A stretch of 64,000 bases of DNA from Mycolicibacterium fluoranthenivorans (lineage in GTDB: Bacteria; Actinomycetota; Actinomycetes; Mycobacteriales; Mycobacteriaceae). How positions within the stretch are numbered: position 1 is the first letter of the stretch; each line of letters opens with the position of its first letter. The notes beneath the pieces are model-generated. The model was not told the origin of the DNA and did not search any database. It was given only the letters and a program-made list of their open reading frames with translations. The position numbers and the translations under genes were made by a program. Location: the NCBI RefSeq assembly GCF_011758805.1, contig NZ_JAANOW010000001.1:1612001-1676000 (forward strand). The letters are read 5' to 3'. Below are positions 16,063 through 24,928 of this stretch, in pieces.

Positions 16063-16525
16063 CGCGCCAGAGCGCCACCGAGGGCCGGGCCAGCCACAGG
16101 CACAGCACGAGGTTGTACAGCGCCAGACCCCCGTAGAGCGCGGTGTCGCGCGGATCGAACCCGAGGACCCCGGGGACGTGCCGGGCCACTTCGACCGCGC
16201 AGATCACGGTGAGCACCGTCCAGCCCGCGGTCGCGACCACGGTGAAGACGATCGTGGACCGGCGCCCGAGACAGGCGAGAACGGCGAGCGCCCCCACGGT
16301 CAGCAGCAGGCCTCCGTGCAAGGGGGTGACCAGCAGCCCGGCCAGCGGGGTGCCCTCCGGGCCCAACCGCAGACTGTCCTTCGACCAGGCCAGCCCGACA
16401 CCGCCCAGCACGCCGATGGCCAGTCCCTGGCACACCAACGCGACATGCGCGACCTTGAAGCGGGTGATCGCATGGTCGGGCGCGGGCACCACCGTGTGGC
16501 GGATGGCGTTCCTCTGCTCGAGCAC
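16043..16525 (-). CDS. Hypothetical four-helix membrane protein
   Basis: 160 residues with four hydrophobic segments (about 26-46, 62-84, 92-112 and 128-146) and a basic C-terminus ending RATRGDR. No catalytic motif or named family was recognised; it resembles small mycobacterial integral membrane proteins of unknown role. Its stop overlaps the convergent deoA end by 20 bp. It starts 139 bp from the divergent ModA-like lipoprotein gene, and nothing ties the two functionally. Confidence 0.6.
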   Translation of the reverse strand: MLEQRNAIRHTVVPAPDHAITRFKVAHVALVCQGLAIGVLGGVGLAWSKDSLRLGPEGTPLAGLLVTPLHGGLLLTVGALAVLACLGRRSTIVFTVVATAGWTVLTVICAVEVARHVPGVLGFDPRDTALYGGLALYNLVLCLWLARPSVALWRATRGDR

Positions 16526-16650
16526 ACCGAACAGTCTGCCGCCGGGAGCCCCACCGCGGTTGGCGCGCAGGCTGATTGGCAGACGATCCGGTCATGGCTC
16601 ACAGCGAATTCACTGGAACGGGAAGCGGCCGGCGCGACCCCGGACGGCGG

Positions 16651-16656
16651 TAGTCT
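16651..16656 (+). promoter_or_regulatory. -10 box of the ModA-like lipoprotein gene (leaderless)
   Basis: TAGTCT ends 8 nt before the ATG at 16665, so the transcript probably begins at the start codon. No ribosome binding site is present. Confidence 0.35.
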
Positions 16657-16664
16657 CACCGCTG

Positions 16665-17423
16665 ATGAACCGGCGAGTGCGGCACCTGTTCGCGGTGGGA
16701 GCCGCGACGGTACTGCTGACGACCGGTTGCGACGCGCCGCCGCCCCCTACCACGCCGATCACGGTGTACGCGGCATCGTCGCTGATCGGGAGCTTCACCG
16801 CGATCGGCAAGGAGTTCCAGATGCAGAACCCCGGATACTCGGTGGAGTTCATCTTCGCGGACTCGGCGGATCTCGTCGGCGCGATCACCGACGGCGCCAC
16901 ACCCGATGTCTTCGCCTCCGGCGACCGGGCCGACGTCACCGCGCTGGCGGAGGCGGGAACCGCGCCGGTGCCCTTCGCCGCCAACGATCTGGTCATCGCC
17001 ACCGCCGTGGGCAACCCCAGGAACATCACCACTTTGGCCGATCTCGCCCGGCCCGGCCTGCGGGTGGCGGTGTGCACCGAACGCAGCGCGTGCGGGACGG
17101 CACTCGACGCCGCGGAGGCCCGTGACAAGGTCCGGCTGCAGCCGCGCAGCGCCGACGACACACCCGGAAATGTCCTCAAAGCCGTCGCGAGCGGACAGAT
17201 GGACGCGGGCGTCGTCTTGCGGACGCACGCCCTGGGCGCCGGGGACGGTGTGTCATGGTTCGCGGTGCCAGGCGCCGCCGTCACGTCGTGGGTCACCGTC
17301 ATCAAGGGCACCGACCGTGCACATGAGGCGGCGCAGTTCGTCGCGGCGCTCACCGGTGAGGGCGGCAGGAAGATCCTGGCCGCGAACGGTTTCGTATCGC
17401 CGGTCACGCGCGCTGCGGGCTGA
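16665..17423 (+). CDS. ModA-like molybdate-binding lipoprotein
   Basis: 252 residues. The signal sequence [18 protein letters not shown] ends in the lipobox LTTGC, so cysteine 21 or so is lipidated and the protein is tethered outside the membrane. The mature part starts [13 protein letters not shown], the ModA oxyanion-site motif, followed by [11 protein letters not shown] and [17 protein letters not shown] near residue 215 completes a periplasmic-binding-protein type 2 fold. It should bind molybdate or tungstate for an ABC importer, but no modB or modC is adjacent, so it either works with a permease elsewhere or binds a different ligand. Confidence 0.82.
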   Translation: MNRRVRHLFAVGAATVLLTTGCDAPPPPTTPITVYAASSLIGSFTAIGKEFQMQNPGYSVEFIFADSADLVGAITDGATPDVFASGDRADVTALAEAGTAPVPFAANDLVIATAVGNPRNITTLADLARPGLRVAVCTERSACGTALDAAEARDKVRLQPRSADDTPGNVLKAVASGQMDAGVVLRTHALGAGDGVSWFAVPGAAVTSWVTVIKGTDRAHEAAQFVAALTGEGGRKILAANGFVSPVTRAAG

Positions 17424-17509
17424 GCGGACAGCTTGCCGTCAACCGAACATTTGGGGACGGCGCGGGCGATCAGCGCGCCTGGGCCGCCATCGGCGAGCAA
17501 AATGGACAG

Positions 17510-18598
17510 ATGAATACGCCGCTGACCCTCGATCTGATCACGCAGGCTCCCAAGGCGTTGTTGCACGACCACCTCGACGGCGGTCTGCGACCGGGAACGG
17601 TGGTGGAGCTCGCCGACCAGTTCGGCTACGACGACCTGCCCGCCACCGACGTCGACGAACTCGCCACGTTCTTCCGTACCGCGGCGCACAGCGGCTCCCT
17701 CGTCCGTTACCTGGAGCCGTTCGCCCATACCGTCGGCGTCATGCAGACCCCGGAGGCGTTGCACAGGGTCGCCTATGAGGCTGTCGAGGATCTCGCCGAG
17801 GACAACGTCGTGTACGCCGAGGTCCGCTTCGCCCCCGAACTACACATCGACCGTGGGTTGTCCCTGGACGCTGTCGTCGAGGCGGTGCTCGACGGGTTCG
17901 CCGACGGCGAGAAGGCCGCCGCCAGCGCCGGCCGGACCATCGTGGTGCGCTGCCTGGTGACCGCGATGCGACATGCCGCCCGGTCCCGCGAGATCGCCGA
18001 ACTCGCCATCCGGTTCCGCGATCGCGGCGTCGTCGGCTTCGATATCGCCGGTGCCGAGGCCGGGTACCCGCCCAGCCGTCACCTCGACGCCTTCGAGTAC
18101 ATGCGAAGCAACAACGCGCGGTTCACCATTCACGCCGGCGAAGCCTTCGGGCTGCCGTCCATCCACGAGGCCCTCGCATTCTGCGGGGCCGACCGGCTGG
18201 GCCATGGGGTACGCATCGTCGACGACATCACGGTGGGGCCGGACGACACCGCGAGGCTGGGCCGGTTGGCGGCGCTCTTGCGGGACAAGCGAATTCCATT
18301 GGAGCTGTGTCCCAGCTCCAATGTGCAGACCGGTGCGGTGGACAGCATCGCCGAGCACCCGTTCGACCTGCTGGCCCGATTGCGCTTCCGGGTCACGGTG
18401 AACACCGACAATCGCCTGATGAGCGATACCACCATGAGCCAGGAGATGCTGAGGCTGGTCGAGGCGTTCGGTTACGGCTGGAGCGACCTGGAGCGGTTCA
18501 CCATCAACGCGATGAAGTCCTCGTTCCTGCCGTTCGACGAGCGGCTGGCGCTGATCGACGGGGTGATCAAACCGCGGTATGCGGTGCTGATCGGCTGA
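17510..18598 (+). CDS. add: Adenosine deaminase
   Basis: 362 residues. It deaminates adenosine or deoxyadenosine to inosine using one zinc. Zinc and catalytic motifs are [10 protein letters not shown] (N-terminal histidine pair), HAGEAFG (His and Glu), GHGVRI, and SSNVQTGAV followed by [13 protein letters not shown] (catalytic aspartates). Length and motif order are standard. It belongs to the same salvage block as cdd and deoA (Rv3313c orthologue). The end overlaps the convergent hydrolase gene by 32 bp. Confidence 0.95.
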   Translation: MNTPLTLDLITQAPKALLHDHLDGGLRPGTVVELADQFGYDDLPATDVDELATFFRTAAHSGSLVRYLEPFAHTVGVMQTPEALHRVAYEAVEDLAEDNVVYAEVRFAPELHIDRGLSLDAVVEAVLDGFADGEKAAASAGRTIVVRCLVTAMRHAARSREIAELAIRFRDRGVVGFDIAGAEAGYPPSRHLDAFEYMRSNNARFTIHAGEAFGLPSIHEALAFCGADRLGHGVRIVDDITVGPDDTARLGRLAALLRDKRIPLELCPSSNVQTGAVDSIAEHPFDLLARLRFRVTVNTDNRLMSDTTMSQEMLRLVEAFGYGWSDLERFTINAMKSSFLPFDERLALIDGVIKPRYAVLIG

Positions 18599-19421
18599 GC
18601 GCTGCCCGCAGTGTGGTAGCGAATTCACCTGGTACGCCGAGGAACCCGCCGTGATCACCCGGGAACATGACCGGCTGTTCCCCGAGCAGCTCGGCGAGTC
18701 TGCGGGTGGTGGCGTCGGTGAGCAGGTGGCCCGACTCCGCGCCGAGTCCGACGACGATCCGCGTCGGACCGGCGGTCAGGGCCGCGATATCGGGGACATA
18801 CCGCGTCGTGTGACGCAGTTCGTGGTCGAAGAACCGAGCCGACTCGGCCAGCTGGGTGGCGAGCTCCTCGGGTGGGGGCTCCAGGCCGGGCGGTGGGCCG
18901 GCGTTCGGATCGCTCACGTCGAAACCGGCGTTGGCCATGAATGCCGTCCACGCCGCCTGCGCCCCGTCCCGATGGAAGGTCGCGATGATCTCGTCGGTGG
19001 CGGCGCGCTGTGCGTCGGCGTCGGGCAGCAGTTCCAGCAGCGGCGGCTCGTGCGCGACCAGCGTGCGCACCCGGCCCGGGTGCCGGGTGACCAGGGCGAA
19101 CCCGGTGACGGCGCCGCCGCTGGAACCGAAGACATCGGCGGACTCGGCGCCCAGCGCGTCGAGGATGGCGGCCACGTCGTCGGCACGCAGGTCCGGTGTC
19201 GCGTCCTGGCCGGGATCTTCCAGCCGGCTCCGGCCGTAGCCGCGCGGGTCATAGGTGACCACGGTGTGGTCGCCAGCCATGGCGTGCGCCAGTGCCAGGA
19301 AATCGGCAGCGCCCATCGGGGAACCGAGGACCAGGAGCAGCGGTCCGGTCCCGCGCACCTCGTAGTGCAGGCGGGCGCCGGGGATATCGAGCGAGCGGCA
19401 GACTAGTTCCTCAGCGGTCAT
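18567..19421 (-). CDS. Alpha/beta-fold hydrolase
   Basis: 284 residues. The nucleophile elbow is [11 protein letters not shown] (serine at about 100), the oxyanion region is [14 protein letters not shown], and [11 protein letters not shown] near the C-terminus supplies the histidine. There is no signal peptide. This corresponds in position to Rv3312c. Substrate is unknown; the epoxide hydrolase/esterase branch is likely from the DPRGYGRS motif. It converges with add, overlapping by 32 bp. Confidence 0.85.
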   Translation of the reverse strand: MTAEELVCRSLDIPGARLHYEVRGTGPLLLVLGSPMGAADFLALAHAMAGDHTVVTYDPRGYGRSRLEDPGQDATPDLRADDVAAILDALGAESADVFGSSGGAVTGFALVTRHPGRVRTLVAHEPPLLELLPDADAQRAATDEIIATFHRDGAQAAWTAFMANAGFDVSDPNAGPPPGLEPPPEELATQLAESARFFDHELRHTTRYVPDIAALTAGPTRIVVGLGAESGHLLTDATTRRLAELLGEQPVMFPGDHGGFLGVPGEFATTLRAALSRSAPHTAV

Positions 19422-19459
19422 GCCGGTATGGACCGGATGCCGCCGCGAAACTCATCGTC

Positions 19460-20734
19460 TCATTCCTGGCGCAGTCGCGATTCGACGAAGCTCTCCAGCT
19501 CTTCCCACTGTTCGACGGCCTTGGCGTACGGTCCCGAGGGCTTGGCCACACTGCCCGGTTCGATCAGGTAGGAGACCAGGGCGCCGAGCGGCTCTTTGCT
19601 GTCCAGCCGCTTGCTGACAATGGATTCCTCGGCGTAATCGCCGACGTCCCTGAGGAATTCGACGGCGAGGTCGAGCTGGTCGCGGTCCACCGCGTCAGGG
19701 CCGTCGGCGATGTCGTCGGCCAGCCCGGAGAGGACGTAGATGTTGTCGTCGGTGACGTCGACGCGCAGCGAGCCGTCGGTGGCCGCGGTCCGGATGATCT
19801 CGTAGGAGCTGTAGCCGGACAGGTCGCTCTCGTGCTCGTCGGCCAGGTAACGGGCCAGCGCGCGTTCTGAGTTGAAGACACTGATCCGGCCGTTGCGACC
19901 GAGGAACTTCGGCTCGTCGCCGACGTAGCAGCGCAGCGTGTACAGGGTGCCGCTGCTGGTCATGATGCGCACCGGATCGATGCCGACCTCGGTCCAGAAG
20001 TCCTCGTCGCTGCCGAGCACCTGGCGCTGGGCCTCGGCCTCCAGGGCGTCGCTCTCCTCGTCGGTGTCGACTTCGCCTTCGATCACCAGGTCGTCCTCGT
20101 CGTCGACGGTGAGGGCGTCCTCGTCCAGTTCGGGGGCGGGTTCGTCGAGCTCTTTCTGCGCCTTCGCGGCGGCCGCCTCGTCGACGTCCGGTGTGGTGAC
20201 CAGTTCGTCGATGGTGTCGATGACCGACTGCCAGGACCGCCCGATGGCGGCCTCGATCTCGGTCCAGCGCTTGCGGCCGGCGCGACCGGCGAAGGCGTCC
20301 ATGCCGCCGCCGATGGTGCCGAGCACGGGGTTGCCGTTGAACATCTTGGTGATGACCGGCAGGTCGCACACCGATCCGATGGCGGACACGATCGCCAAGG
20401 CCCGGTGCACGGACTCGACGGAGTCCTCGTTGGGCTTCTCGGCGACCAGTCCGGGCACCTCGATGAGGTCGTAGAGGTGATCCTCATCCGGGCTCAGCCG
20501 GTGCGCGTTGGCTTTGGTGAGCTTCTCCCAGGCCGGATGGTCGGTGAGATCGTTGTCCGAGTTGGTGCGCACGAAGGCGACCAGATCTGCCACCGATGCG
20601 AACGCGAAGAGGTCCTCGTCCTTGCCGAGGAGCGCCTCCCATTCGTCACCGGCATCGCGCCAGCGCGGTGCCCACAGGGTGTACAGGTCGCCATTGGTCA
20701 GTCCGAGCCGGACCGGCACGATGTCAGCCGCCAT
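19460..20734 (-). CDS. Conserved mycobacterial hypothetical protein (Rv3311-like)
   Basis: 424 residues from the ATG at 20734; a longer frame to 20776 adds 14 unlikely residues. The N-terminal part (1-195) contains VPVRLGLTNGDLYTLWAPRW and a repeat-like second half with IMTSSGTLYTLRCYVG (about 262-277), suggesting two copies of the same module. Between them is a very acidic linker (about 205-250, rich in D and E). There is no signal peptide or membrane segment. It is the positional match of Rv3311, whose function is not established. It could be a cytosolic protein with duplicated barrel-like domains. Confidence 0.75.
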   Translation of the reverse strand: MAADIVPVRLGLTNGDLYTLWAPRWRDAGDEWEALLGKDEDLFAFASVADLVAFVRTNSDNDLTDHPAWEKLTKANAHRLSPDEDHLYDLIEVPGLVAEKPNEDSVESVHRALAIVSAIGSVCDLPVITKMFNGNPVLGTIGGGMDAFAGRAGRKRWTEIEAAIGRSWQSVIDTIDELVTTPDVDEAAAAKAQKELDEPAPELDEDALTVDDEDDLVIEGEVDTDEESDALEAEAQRQVLGSDEDFWTEVGIDPVRIMTSSGTLYTLRCYVGDEPKFLGRNGRISVFNSERALARYLADEHESDLSGYSSYEIIRTAATDGSLRVDVTDDNIYVLSGLADDIADGPDAVDRDQLDLAVEFLRDVGDYAEESIVSKRLDSKEPLGALVSYLIEPGSVAKPSGPYAKAVEQWEELESFVESRLRQE

Positions 20735-20785
20735 GGCGCACAGCGTAACGATGCCGGCTGGGGAGCCCGGTGGCACACCCGCTGC

Positions 20786-21874
20786 TCACCCGGTGGGCCG
20801 CCAGAATCCCTGGAATCCCTGCCCGGCGTTGGTGGTCCGGATCGCGGACAACTGGACCGGATCTCCCGCCTCGATCATCTGGCTACCGGACACGATCATC
20901 GCGACGTGACCATCCCATACCGCGAGGTCACCGGGCCGAAGCGAGCCGGCGTCGACGGGCCGGCCGATGTCTTGTTCCTGCGCGAGCCGAGGGATGTCCA
21001 GGCCCGCTTCGCGGTAGGCCCATTGGGTCAGCCCACTGCAGTCCAGTCCGGCGCCGGGAGTGGTACCGCCCCACTGATACGGCACACCCAGCTGTGTCAG
21101 CGCATGCCGTACGGCACTGGCCGCGACCGGATTCGGCGCGGTTGCGGTGCTGCCGTCGGGAAGTCGGACCGCCACGCCGGAACCGAAATCGGCCGGATTG
21201 CCGACAGCTGCGCCGCGGTGCCGGGTGACCGGCCGGGCCGCGGACAGCGCGCCGGTCAGCGCCGTCCCCAGCCCGGCGCCCACCGGTGCCGCCCCGGCGC
21301 CGGTGGGGATCGCTGCCGAGAAGCCCGACCCTGCCGGTATCGGCCCGGCGACCCCGCCTGGCGGTGGTGCCACCGAGGGCTGCGGAATGCCGTTGATCGT
21401 CGAGGTGTGCGTGTCCAGCTCCGCACGCAGGGCGTCGACCACCGCGGTGGCCTCCTGCACTGCGTGCCCCGCCTGGGCGGTCAGCTCGTCTGCGACCCCG
21501 GGAGCGTCGAGGTGCGGCTCCAGTGCGGACGCACGAGCCTCGAACTCGGCGATGATGTCCCGCAGCCGGGCGCGGGCCCGCGCGATGGCGTCGGCGACCA
21601 TGCCGATGCCATCGGACAGCGCGCCGACCCGGTCGGCCAGGGAGCGCACGGTGCCGGCGGCCTCCGTGGTGTAGCGCGCCGCCGCCGTGCCGCCGTCGCC
21701 CGCCCAGAGGCCACCGTCCCACACCCGCGTGGTGGCGCCGGCCAAGGCGATCAACTGATCGCGCATCTCGGCGAGCATCGTCGACGGATGCGCCGCCGCG
21801 GACCAGCCCGGGCCGACCTGTGCCGCCAGCTCGTGCAGCGGCGCGGCCAGCGCGGTGACCAGTGCACTCGGCAT
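20786..21874 (-). CDS. NlpC/P60 peptidoglycan hydrolase with WXG-like N-terminal domain
   Basis: 362 residues from the ATG at 21874. The C-terminal NlpC/P60 domain (about 245-355) has its catalytic cysteine in GAGLDCSGLTQWAYREAG (Cys279) and histidine in GHVAMIV (His323), which cut stem peptides. The N-terminal half is alpha-helical with VWDGGLWAGDGGTAAA (51-66), like ESX/WXG100-associated secreted proteins, followed by a Pro/Gly/Ala-rich linker. There is no Sec signal, so secretion would be by a type VII system. The upstream small gene ends 2 bp before this start and is a likely partner. It resembles the Rv0024-Rv0025 arrangement. Confidence 0.82.
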   Translation of the reverse strand: MPSALVTALAAPLHELAAQVGPGWSAAAHPSTMLAEMRDQLIALAGATTRVWDGGLWAGDGGTAAARYTTEAAGTVRSLADRVGALSDGIGMVADAIARARARLRDIIAEFEARASALEPHLDAPGVADELTAQAGHAVQEATAVVDALRAELDTHTSTINGIPQPSVAPPPGGVAGPIPAGSGFSAAIPTGAGAAPVGAGLGTALTGALSAARPVTRHRGAAVGNPADFGSGVAVRLPDGSTATAPNPVAASAVRHALTQLGVPYQWGGTTPGAGLDCSGLTQWAYREAGLDIPRLAQEQDIGRPVDAGSLRPGDLAVWDGHVAMIVSGSQMIEAGDPVQLSAIRTTNAGQGFQGFWRPTG

Positions 21875-21876
21875 CG

Positions 21877-22176
21877 TCAACCGCCGAAAGAGGACAGCGA
21901 TTGCCCGACATGATGTTCGGAGTCGCGATAGGCCATCGCGGCGTGACCGGCCGTGGCGCCGGCGACCGCGAGATGATCGCCGAGTTGAGCGACCGCGCGC
22001 GTGGTATCGGCCACCGCTTCACGCAGCGCGGTGACCAGAGCGTCGGCGATGGGTCCGAACAAGGCGGGCGCCGTGTCGGCCACGGCAGGAAGCGCGGCGG
22101 CCAGCCCGGTGAGTTCGACGGCAGTGCCGGCCAGCGTCCTGCCGGCATGTGCGATCGCTGCGGTGTCGGCGTGCAT
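21877..22176 (-). CDS. Small ESX-associated-type protein (DUF2580/EspC-like)
   Basis: 99 residues, almost wholly helical, beginning MHADTAAIAHAGRTLAGTA and ending AGHAAMAYRDSEHHVGQSLS. Size, Ala-rich helices and a YxxxE-like end (YRDSEHH) fit small secreted partner proteins of type VII systems. Its stop lies 2 bp from the start of the NlpC/P60 gene, implying a two-gene operon and perhaps heterodimer secretion. Family assignment is from pattern and context, so moderate confidence. Confidence 0.65.
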   Translation of the reverse strand: MHADTAAIAHAGRTLAGTAVELTGLAAALPAVADTAPALFGPIADALVTALREAVADTTRAVAQLGDHLAVAGATAGHAAMAYRDSEHHVGQSLSSFGG

Positions 22177-22213
22177 GTGGGTTATGACGCAGGCCGGCGC
22201 GGTTCGGTTCCAC

Positions 22214-22219
22214 TAATGT
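22214..22219 (+). promoter_or_regulatory. -10 box of upp (leaderless)
   Basis: TAATGT is followed by 7 nt and then the ATG at 22227, so upp mRNA probably starts at or one base before its start codon. Confidence 0.4.
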
Positions 22220-22226
22220 TCGCCGC

Positions 22227-22850
22227 ATGGATGTCCGCATCGTTGACCACCCCTTGGCCGCCAGCCGGTTGACCACGCTGCGCGACGAGCGCACCGAGAA
22301 TGCCGGCTTCCGGTCCGCATTGCGGGATCTCACCTTGATGCTGGTCTACGAGGCGACCAGGGATGCGAGCGCCGAACAGATCCGGGTCCGTACTCCGATG
22401 GCCGAAACCACCGGGTCCCGCCTGGCCAACCCGCCGCTGCTGGTGCCGGTGCTGCGGGCCGGGCTGGGCATGGTGGATCAGGCGCACGCACTGATCCCGG
22501 AGGCCCAGGTCGGCTTCGTCGGGGTGGCGCGGGACGAAGAGACGCATCAGCCCACGCCCTACTTGGCGTCGCTGCCCGAGGATCTGAGCACCCGTTCGGT
22601 GTTCGTCCTCGACCCGATGCTGGCCACCGGTGGCTCGATGGTGCACACGCTGGCCCTGCTACAGGATCGCGGTGCCACCGACATCACCGCGATCTGTGTG
22701 GTGTGCGCCCCCGAAGGAATCGCCGCTCTGGAAAAGGCCACCCCGGGTATCCGGTTGGTGACCGCCGCCATCGACGACGGACTCAACGAGATCGCCTATA
22801 TCGTGCCCGGGCTCGGCGACGCCGGTGATCGGCAGTTCGGGCCGCGCTGA
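22227..22850 (+). CDS. upp: Uracil phosphoribosyltransferase
   Basis: 207 residues. It makes UMP from uracil and PRPP in pyrimidine salvage. The PRPP-binding loop is [16 protein letters not shown] (about 128-143) and the uracil-binding C-terminus is [16 protein letters not shown]-terminal [17 protein letters not shown] is characteristic. Full length. It is divergent from the small ESX-like gene and convergent with pmmB (10 bp between stops), as in Rv3309c-Rv3308. Confidence 0.97.
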   Translation: MDVRIVDHPLAASRLTTLRDERTENAGFRSALRDLTLMLVYEATRDASAEQIRVRTPMAETTGSRLANPPLLVPVLRAGLGMVDQAHALIPEAQVGFVGVARDEETHQPTPYLASLPEDLSTRSVFVLDPMLATGGSMVHTLALLQDRGATDITAICVVCAPEGIAALEKATPGIRLVTAAIDDGLNEIAYIVPGLGDAGDRQFGPR

Positions 22851-22860
22851 CCCGTGCGGG

Positions 22861-24393
22861 TCACCACTGCCGCGCAGCGCTGACCAGTTCGCCGACCAGG
22901 GTCCGAGCGTCACTTCTCGACGCGCTCACGTCGTCGGTCGGGGCGCGGTGAACCTCGATGTAGGACTTGAGTTTCGGCTCGGTACCCGACGGACGCACCA
23001 CCACCCGGATATCCGCTCCGGTCAACACCAGGGCGTCGGTGCGCTGCTGGCCCCGACGGTCCGACAGGTCCTCGACGGTCACCGGGATGCCGGCAAGGGT
23101 GGCAGGCGGATTCGCCCGTAGGGCGGCCATCGCCGCACCCGAGTCGTCGACACGGCGGGTCACCGCTGTCGTCATGTGCACACCGTGCCGACGGGCCAGA
23201 TCGTCGAGGGCGTCGCGCACCGTGCGCCCCTGCGCACGCAGCGCGGCGACCAGATCGCACACCAGCACCGCCGCGCTGATACCGTCCTTGTCCCGCACCG
23301 CCTCCGGGTCGACACAATGCCCGATGGCCTCCTCGTACGCGTATATCAGTGCCGCGCCGGGTGCCGAAGCGCGGGCGAGCCATTTGAAACCGGTGAGCGT
23401 CTCGGCGTGCCGGGCCCCGCGGGACGCCGCGATGGCCGCCAGCATGCGTGAGGACACCACGGTGCTGGCGACCAGGGCGCGTGCGGGGTGGGCCTGCTCG
23501 GACAAGAGGTAATCGCCCAGTAGCCAACCGGTTTCGTCGCCGGTGAGCATGCGCCAGCCGCCTTCATCTGGTATGCCGACCGCGCACCGGTCGGCGTCGG
23601 GGTCCAGGGCGATGGCCACCTCGGCGCCGATATCGGCGGCCAGGGTCAACAGCAGGTCGGTGGCGCCCGGTTCCTCCGGGTTGGGAAACGCCACGGTGGG
23701 GAAGTCGGGATCGGGAGCGAACTGCGCTTCGACCACGTGTACGTCGTCGAACCCGGCCAAAGCCAAGGCATCCAGGGCGAATTCACCGCCCACGCCGTGC
23801 ATGGGCGTCAGCGCCACCCGCACCGTGCCCGATGCGCGCCGCACTGACGCGGCCCGTTCCAGGTACGCGCGGAACAGATCCCGGCCGGACGGCTCGACCG
23901 GCAGGCGAGGGATCTCGGCGGCGTCCGGGGCGCGGGCGATCGCCGCCTCGATCTCCCGGTCGGTCGGCGAGATGATCTGCAGGCCGCCGTCGAGGTACAC
24001 CTTGTAGCCGTTGTCGCCGGCTGGATTGTGCGATGCGGTGATCTGCACCCCGGCCGCGGCACCCAGGTGCCGCACGGCGAACGCCACCACCGGGGTGGGG
24101 GCGGGCACCGTCAGGGCGACCACCGTGAACCCCTGGGCGGCAAGCACTTCTGCTGTTGCCGTGGCGAATTCGGCGGAGTGGTGCCGGGCGTCGCGGCCGA
24201 CCACCACGGTGGATCCGCCCAGGCTGGGGGTACCTCCCGCTTGCGGGGGACGGTCCTTGAGGACCTGCGCCAGCGCCCACGTCGCGCGGGTGACGGTGCC
24301 GACATTCATCGCATCGGCGCCGTCGCGCATCGGACCGCGCAGGCCGGCCGTGCCGAACGCCAGTGTCTTTTCGGTCGGGCGCTTCTCCGTCAT
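22861..24393 (-). CDS. pmmB: Phosphomannomutase/phosphoglucomutase
   Basis: 510 residues. The catalytic phosphoserine loop is GVQITASHNPAGDNGYKVYL, the magnesium site is LDPDADRCAVG and the phosphate-binding end is RPSGTEPKLKSYIE. It interconverts hexose-6- and hexose-1-phosphates for polysaccharide and glycolipid precursors. Relative to the M. tuberculosis protein as recalled, the N-terminus is about 25-30 residues shorter and there is an extra Pro/Gly segment, PPQAGGTPS, near residue 52, encoded by a partly palindromic GC element. The start codon overlaps the MarR stop (ATGA), so translation is coupled to the regulator gene. Confidence 0.92.
   Translation of the reverse strand: MTEKRPTEKTLAFGTAGLRGPMRDGADAMNVGTVTRATWALAQVLKDRPPQAGGTPSLGGSTVVVGRDARHHSAEFATATAEVLAAQGFTVVALTVPAPTPVVAFAVRHLGAAAGVQITASHNPAGDNGYKVYLDGGLQIISPTDREIEAAIARAPDAAEIPRLPVEPSGRDLFRAYLERAASVRRASGTVRVALTPMHGVGGEFALDALALAGFDDVHVVEAQFAPDPDFPTVAFPNPEEPGATDLLLTLAADIGAEVAIALDPDADRCAVGIPDEGGWRMLTGDETGWLLGDYLLSEQAHPARALVASTVVSSRMLAAIAASRGARHAETLTGFKWLARASAPGAALIYAYEEAIGHCVDPEAVRDKDGISAAVLVCDLVAALRAQGRTVRDALDDLARRHGVHMTTAVTRRVDDSGAAMAALRANPPATLAGIPVTVEDLSDRRGQQRTDALVLTGADIRVVVRPSGTEPKLKSYIEVHRAPTDDVSASRSDARTLVGELVSAARQW
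24223..24250. repeat. GC-rich partly palindromic insertion inside pmmB
   Basis: CCTCCCGCTTGCGGGGGA (24233-24250) with the preceding CTGGGGGTA forms a short imperfect dyad and encodes the extra PPQAGGTPS peptide. The motif resembles dispersed repeats in actinobacterial genomes; this is from memory and no other copy was found in this window. Confidence 0.45.
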
Positions 24394-24848
24394 GCGCTGA
24401 TTGTGCCCGTCGCGCGAGCGTCGGCGTCGGCGAGCTTGCGCAGTACCGGGGCCACCAGCATCAGCAGATCGAACTCGAGCTCGCTGAGGGTGTCGCGCAT
24501 GGTGGCCTGCAGCCAGGCGTCGCGTTCGGCTCGGTCGGCGTCCAGCAGCGCCGAGCCGGCCGGCGTGAGCTCGATCAGCTGACGCCGTCGGTCGTGGTCG
24601 TCGGCACGGCGGGACGCCAGTCCGCGGCTCACCAGGTCGTTGATGCCGTCGGTCAGCGATTGCACCCGCACGTGCAGCCGGGCGCCCAATTCGGCGGGAG
24701 TGGTGGAACCGGCGCGGCTGACCTCGCCGAGCAGTTCCAGCTGGCCGCGGGTGAGGCCGTGATCGGGCCGGTGTCGGCGCATCTGCCGGGTCACCGCCAT
24801 CATCGATTCCCGCAGCTCGGTCGCGGCGGACGTGTCATTCGAACCCAT
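24390..24848 (-). CDS. MarR-family transcriptional regulator
   Basis: 152 residues with a winged helix-turn-helix (about 40-105): GLTRGQLELLGEVSRAGSTT, then LGARLHVRVQSLTDGINDL and the wing RRADDHDRRRQLIELTPAG. MarR dimers usually repress genes until a small aromatic or similar ligand binds. It is divergent from the AbrB-family membrane protein with 80 bp between starts, and this gap holds two matching 14-bp palindromes, one next to each start. Its stop overlaps the pmmB start by 4 bp, so pmmB may be under the same control. Confidence 0.9.
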   Translation of the reverse strand: MGSNDTSAATELRESMMAVTRQMRRHRPDHGLTRGQLELLGEVSRAGSTTPAELGARLHVRVQSLTDGINDLVSRGLASRRADDHDRRRQLIELTPAGSALLDADRAERDAWLQATMRDTLSELEFDLLMLVAPVLRKLADADARATGTISA

Positions 24849-24852
24849 ATGG

Positions 24853-24920
24853 CAAGTTTAACCTTGGTATTTGAACACTGTCACTCAAGTTGAATGTCAG
24901 GAAAGACAAGTTCATACTTG
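24853..24920. promoter_or_regulatory. Two CAAG-N6-CTTG operators for the MarR protein
   Basis: CAAGTTTAACCTTG (24853-24866) and CAAGTTCATACTTG (24907-24920) share CAAGTT and CTTG halves and are 54 bp apart. The first sits 4 bp from the MarR start, the second 8 bp from the transporter start; a further TCAAGTTGAA lies between them at about 24885. MarR proteins bind such short dyads. Confidence 0.6.
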
Positions 24921-24928
24921 ATATAGAG

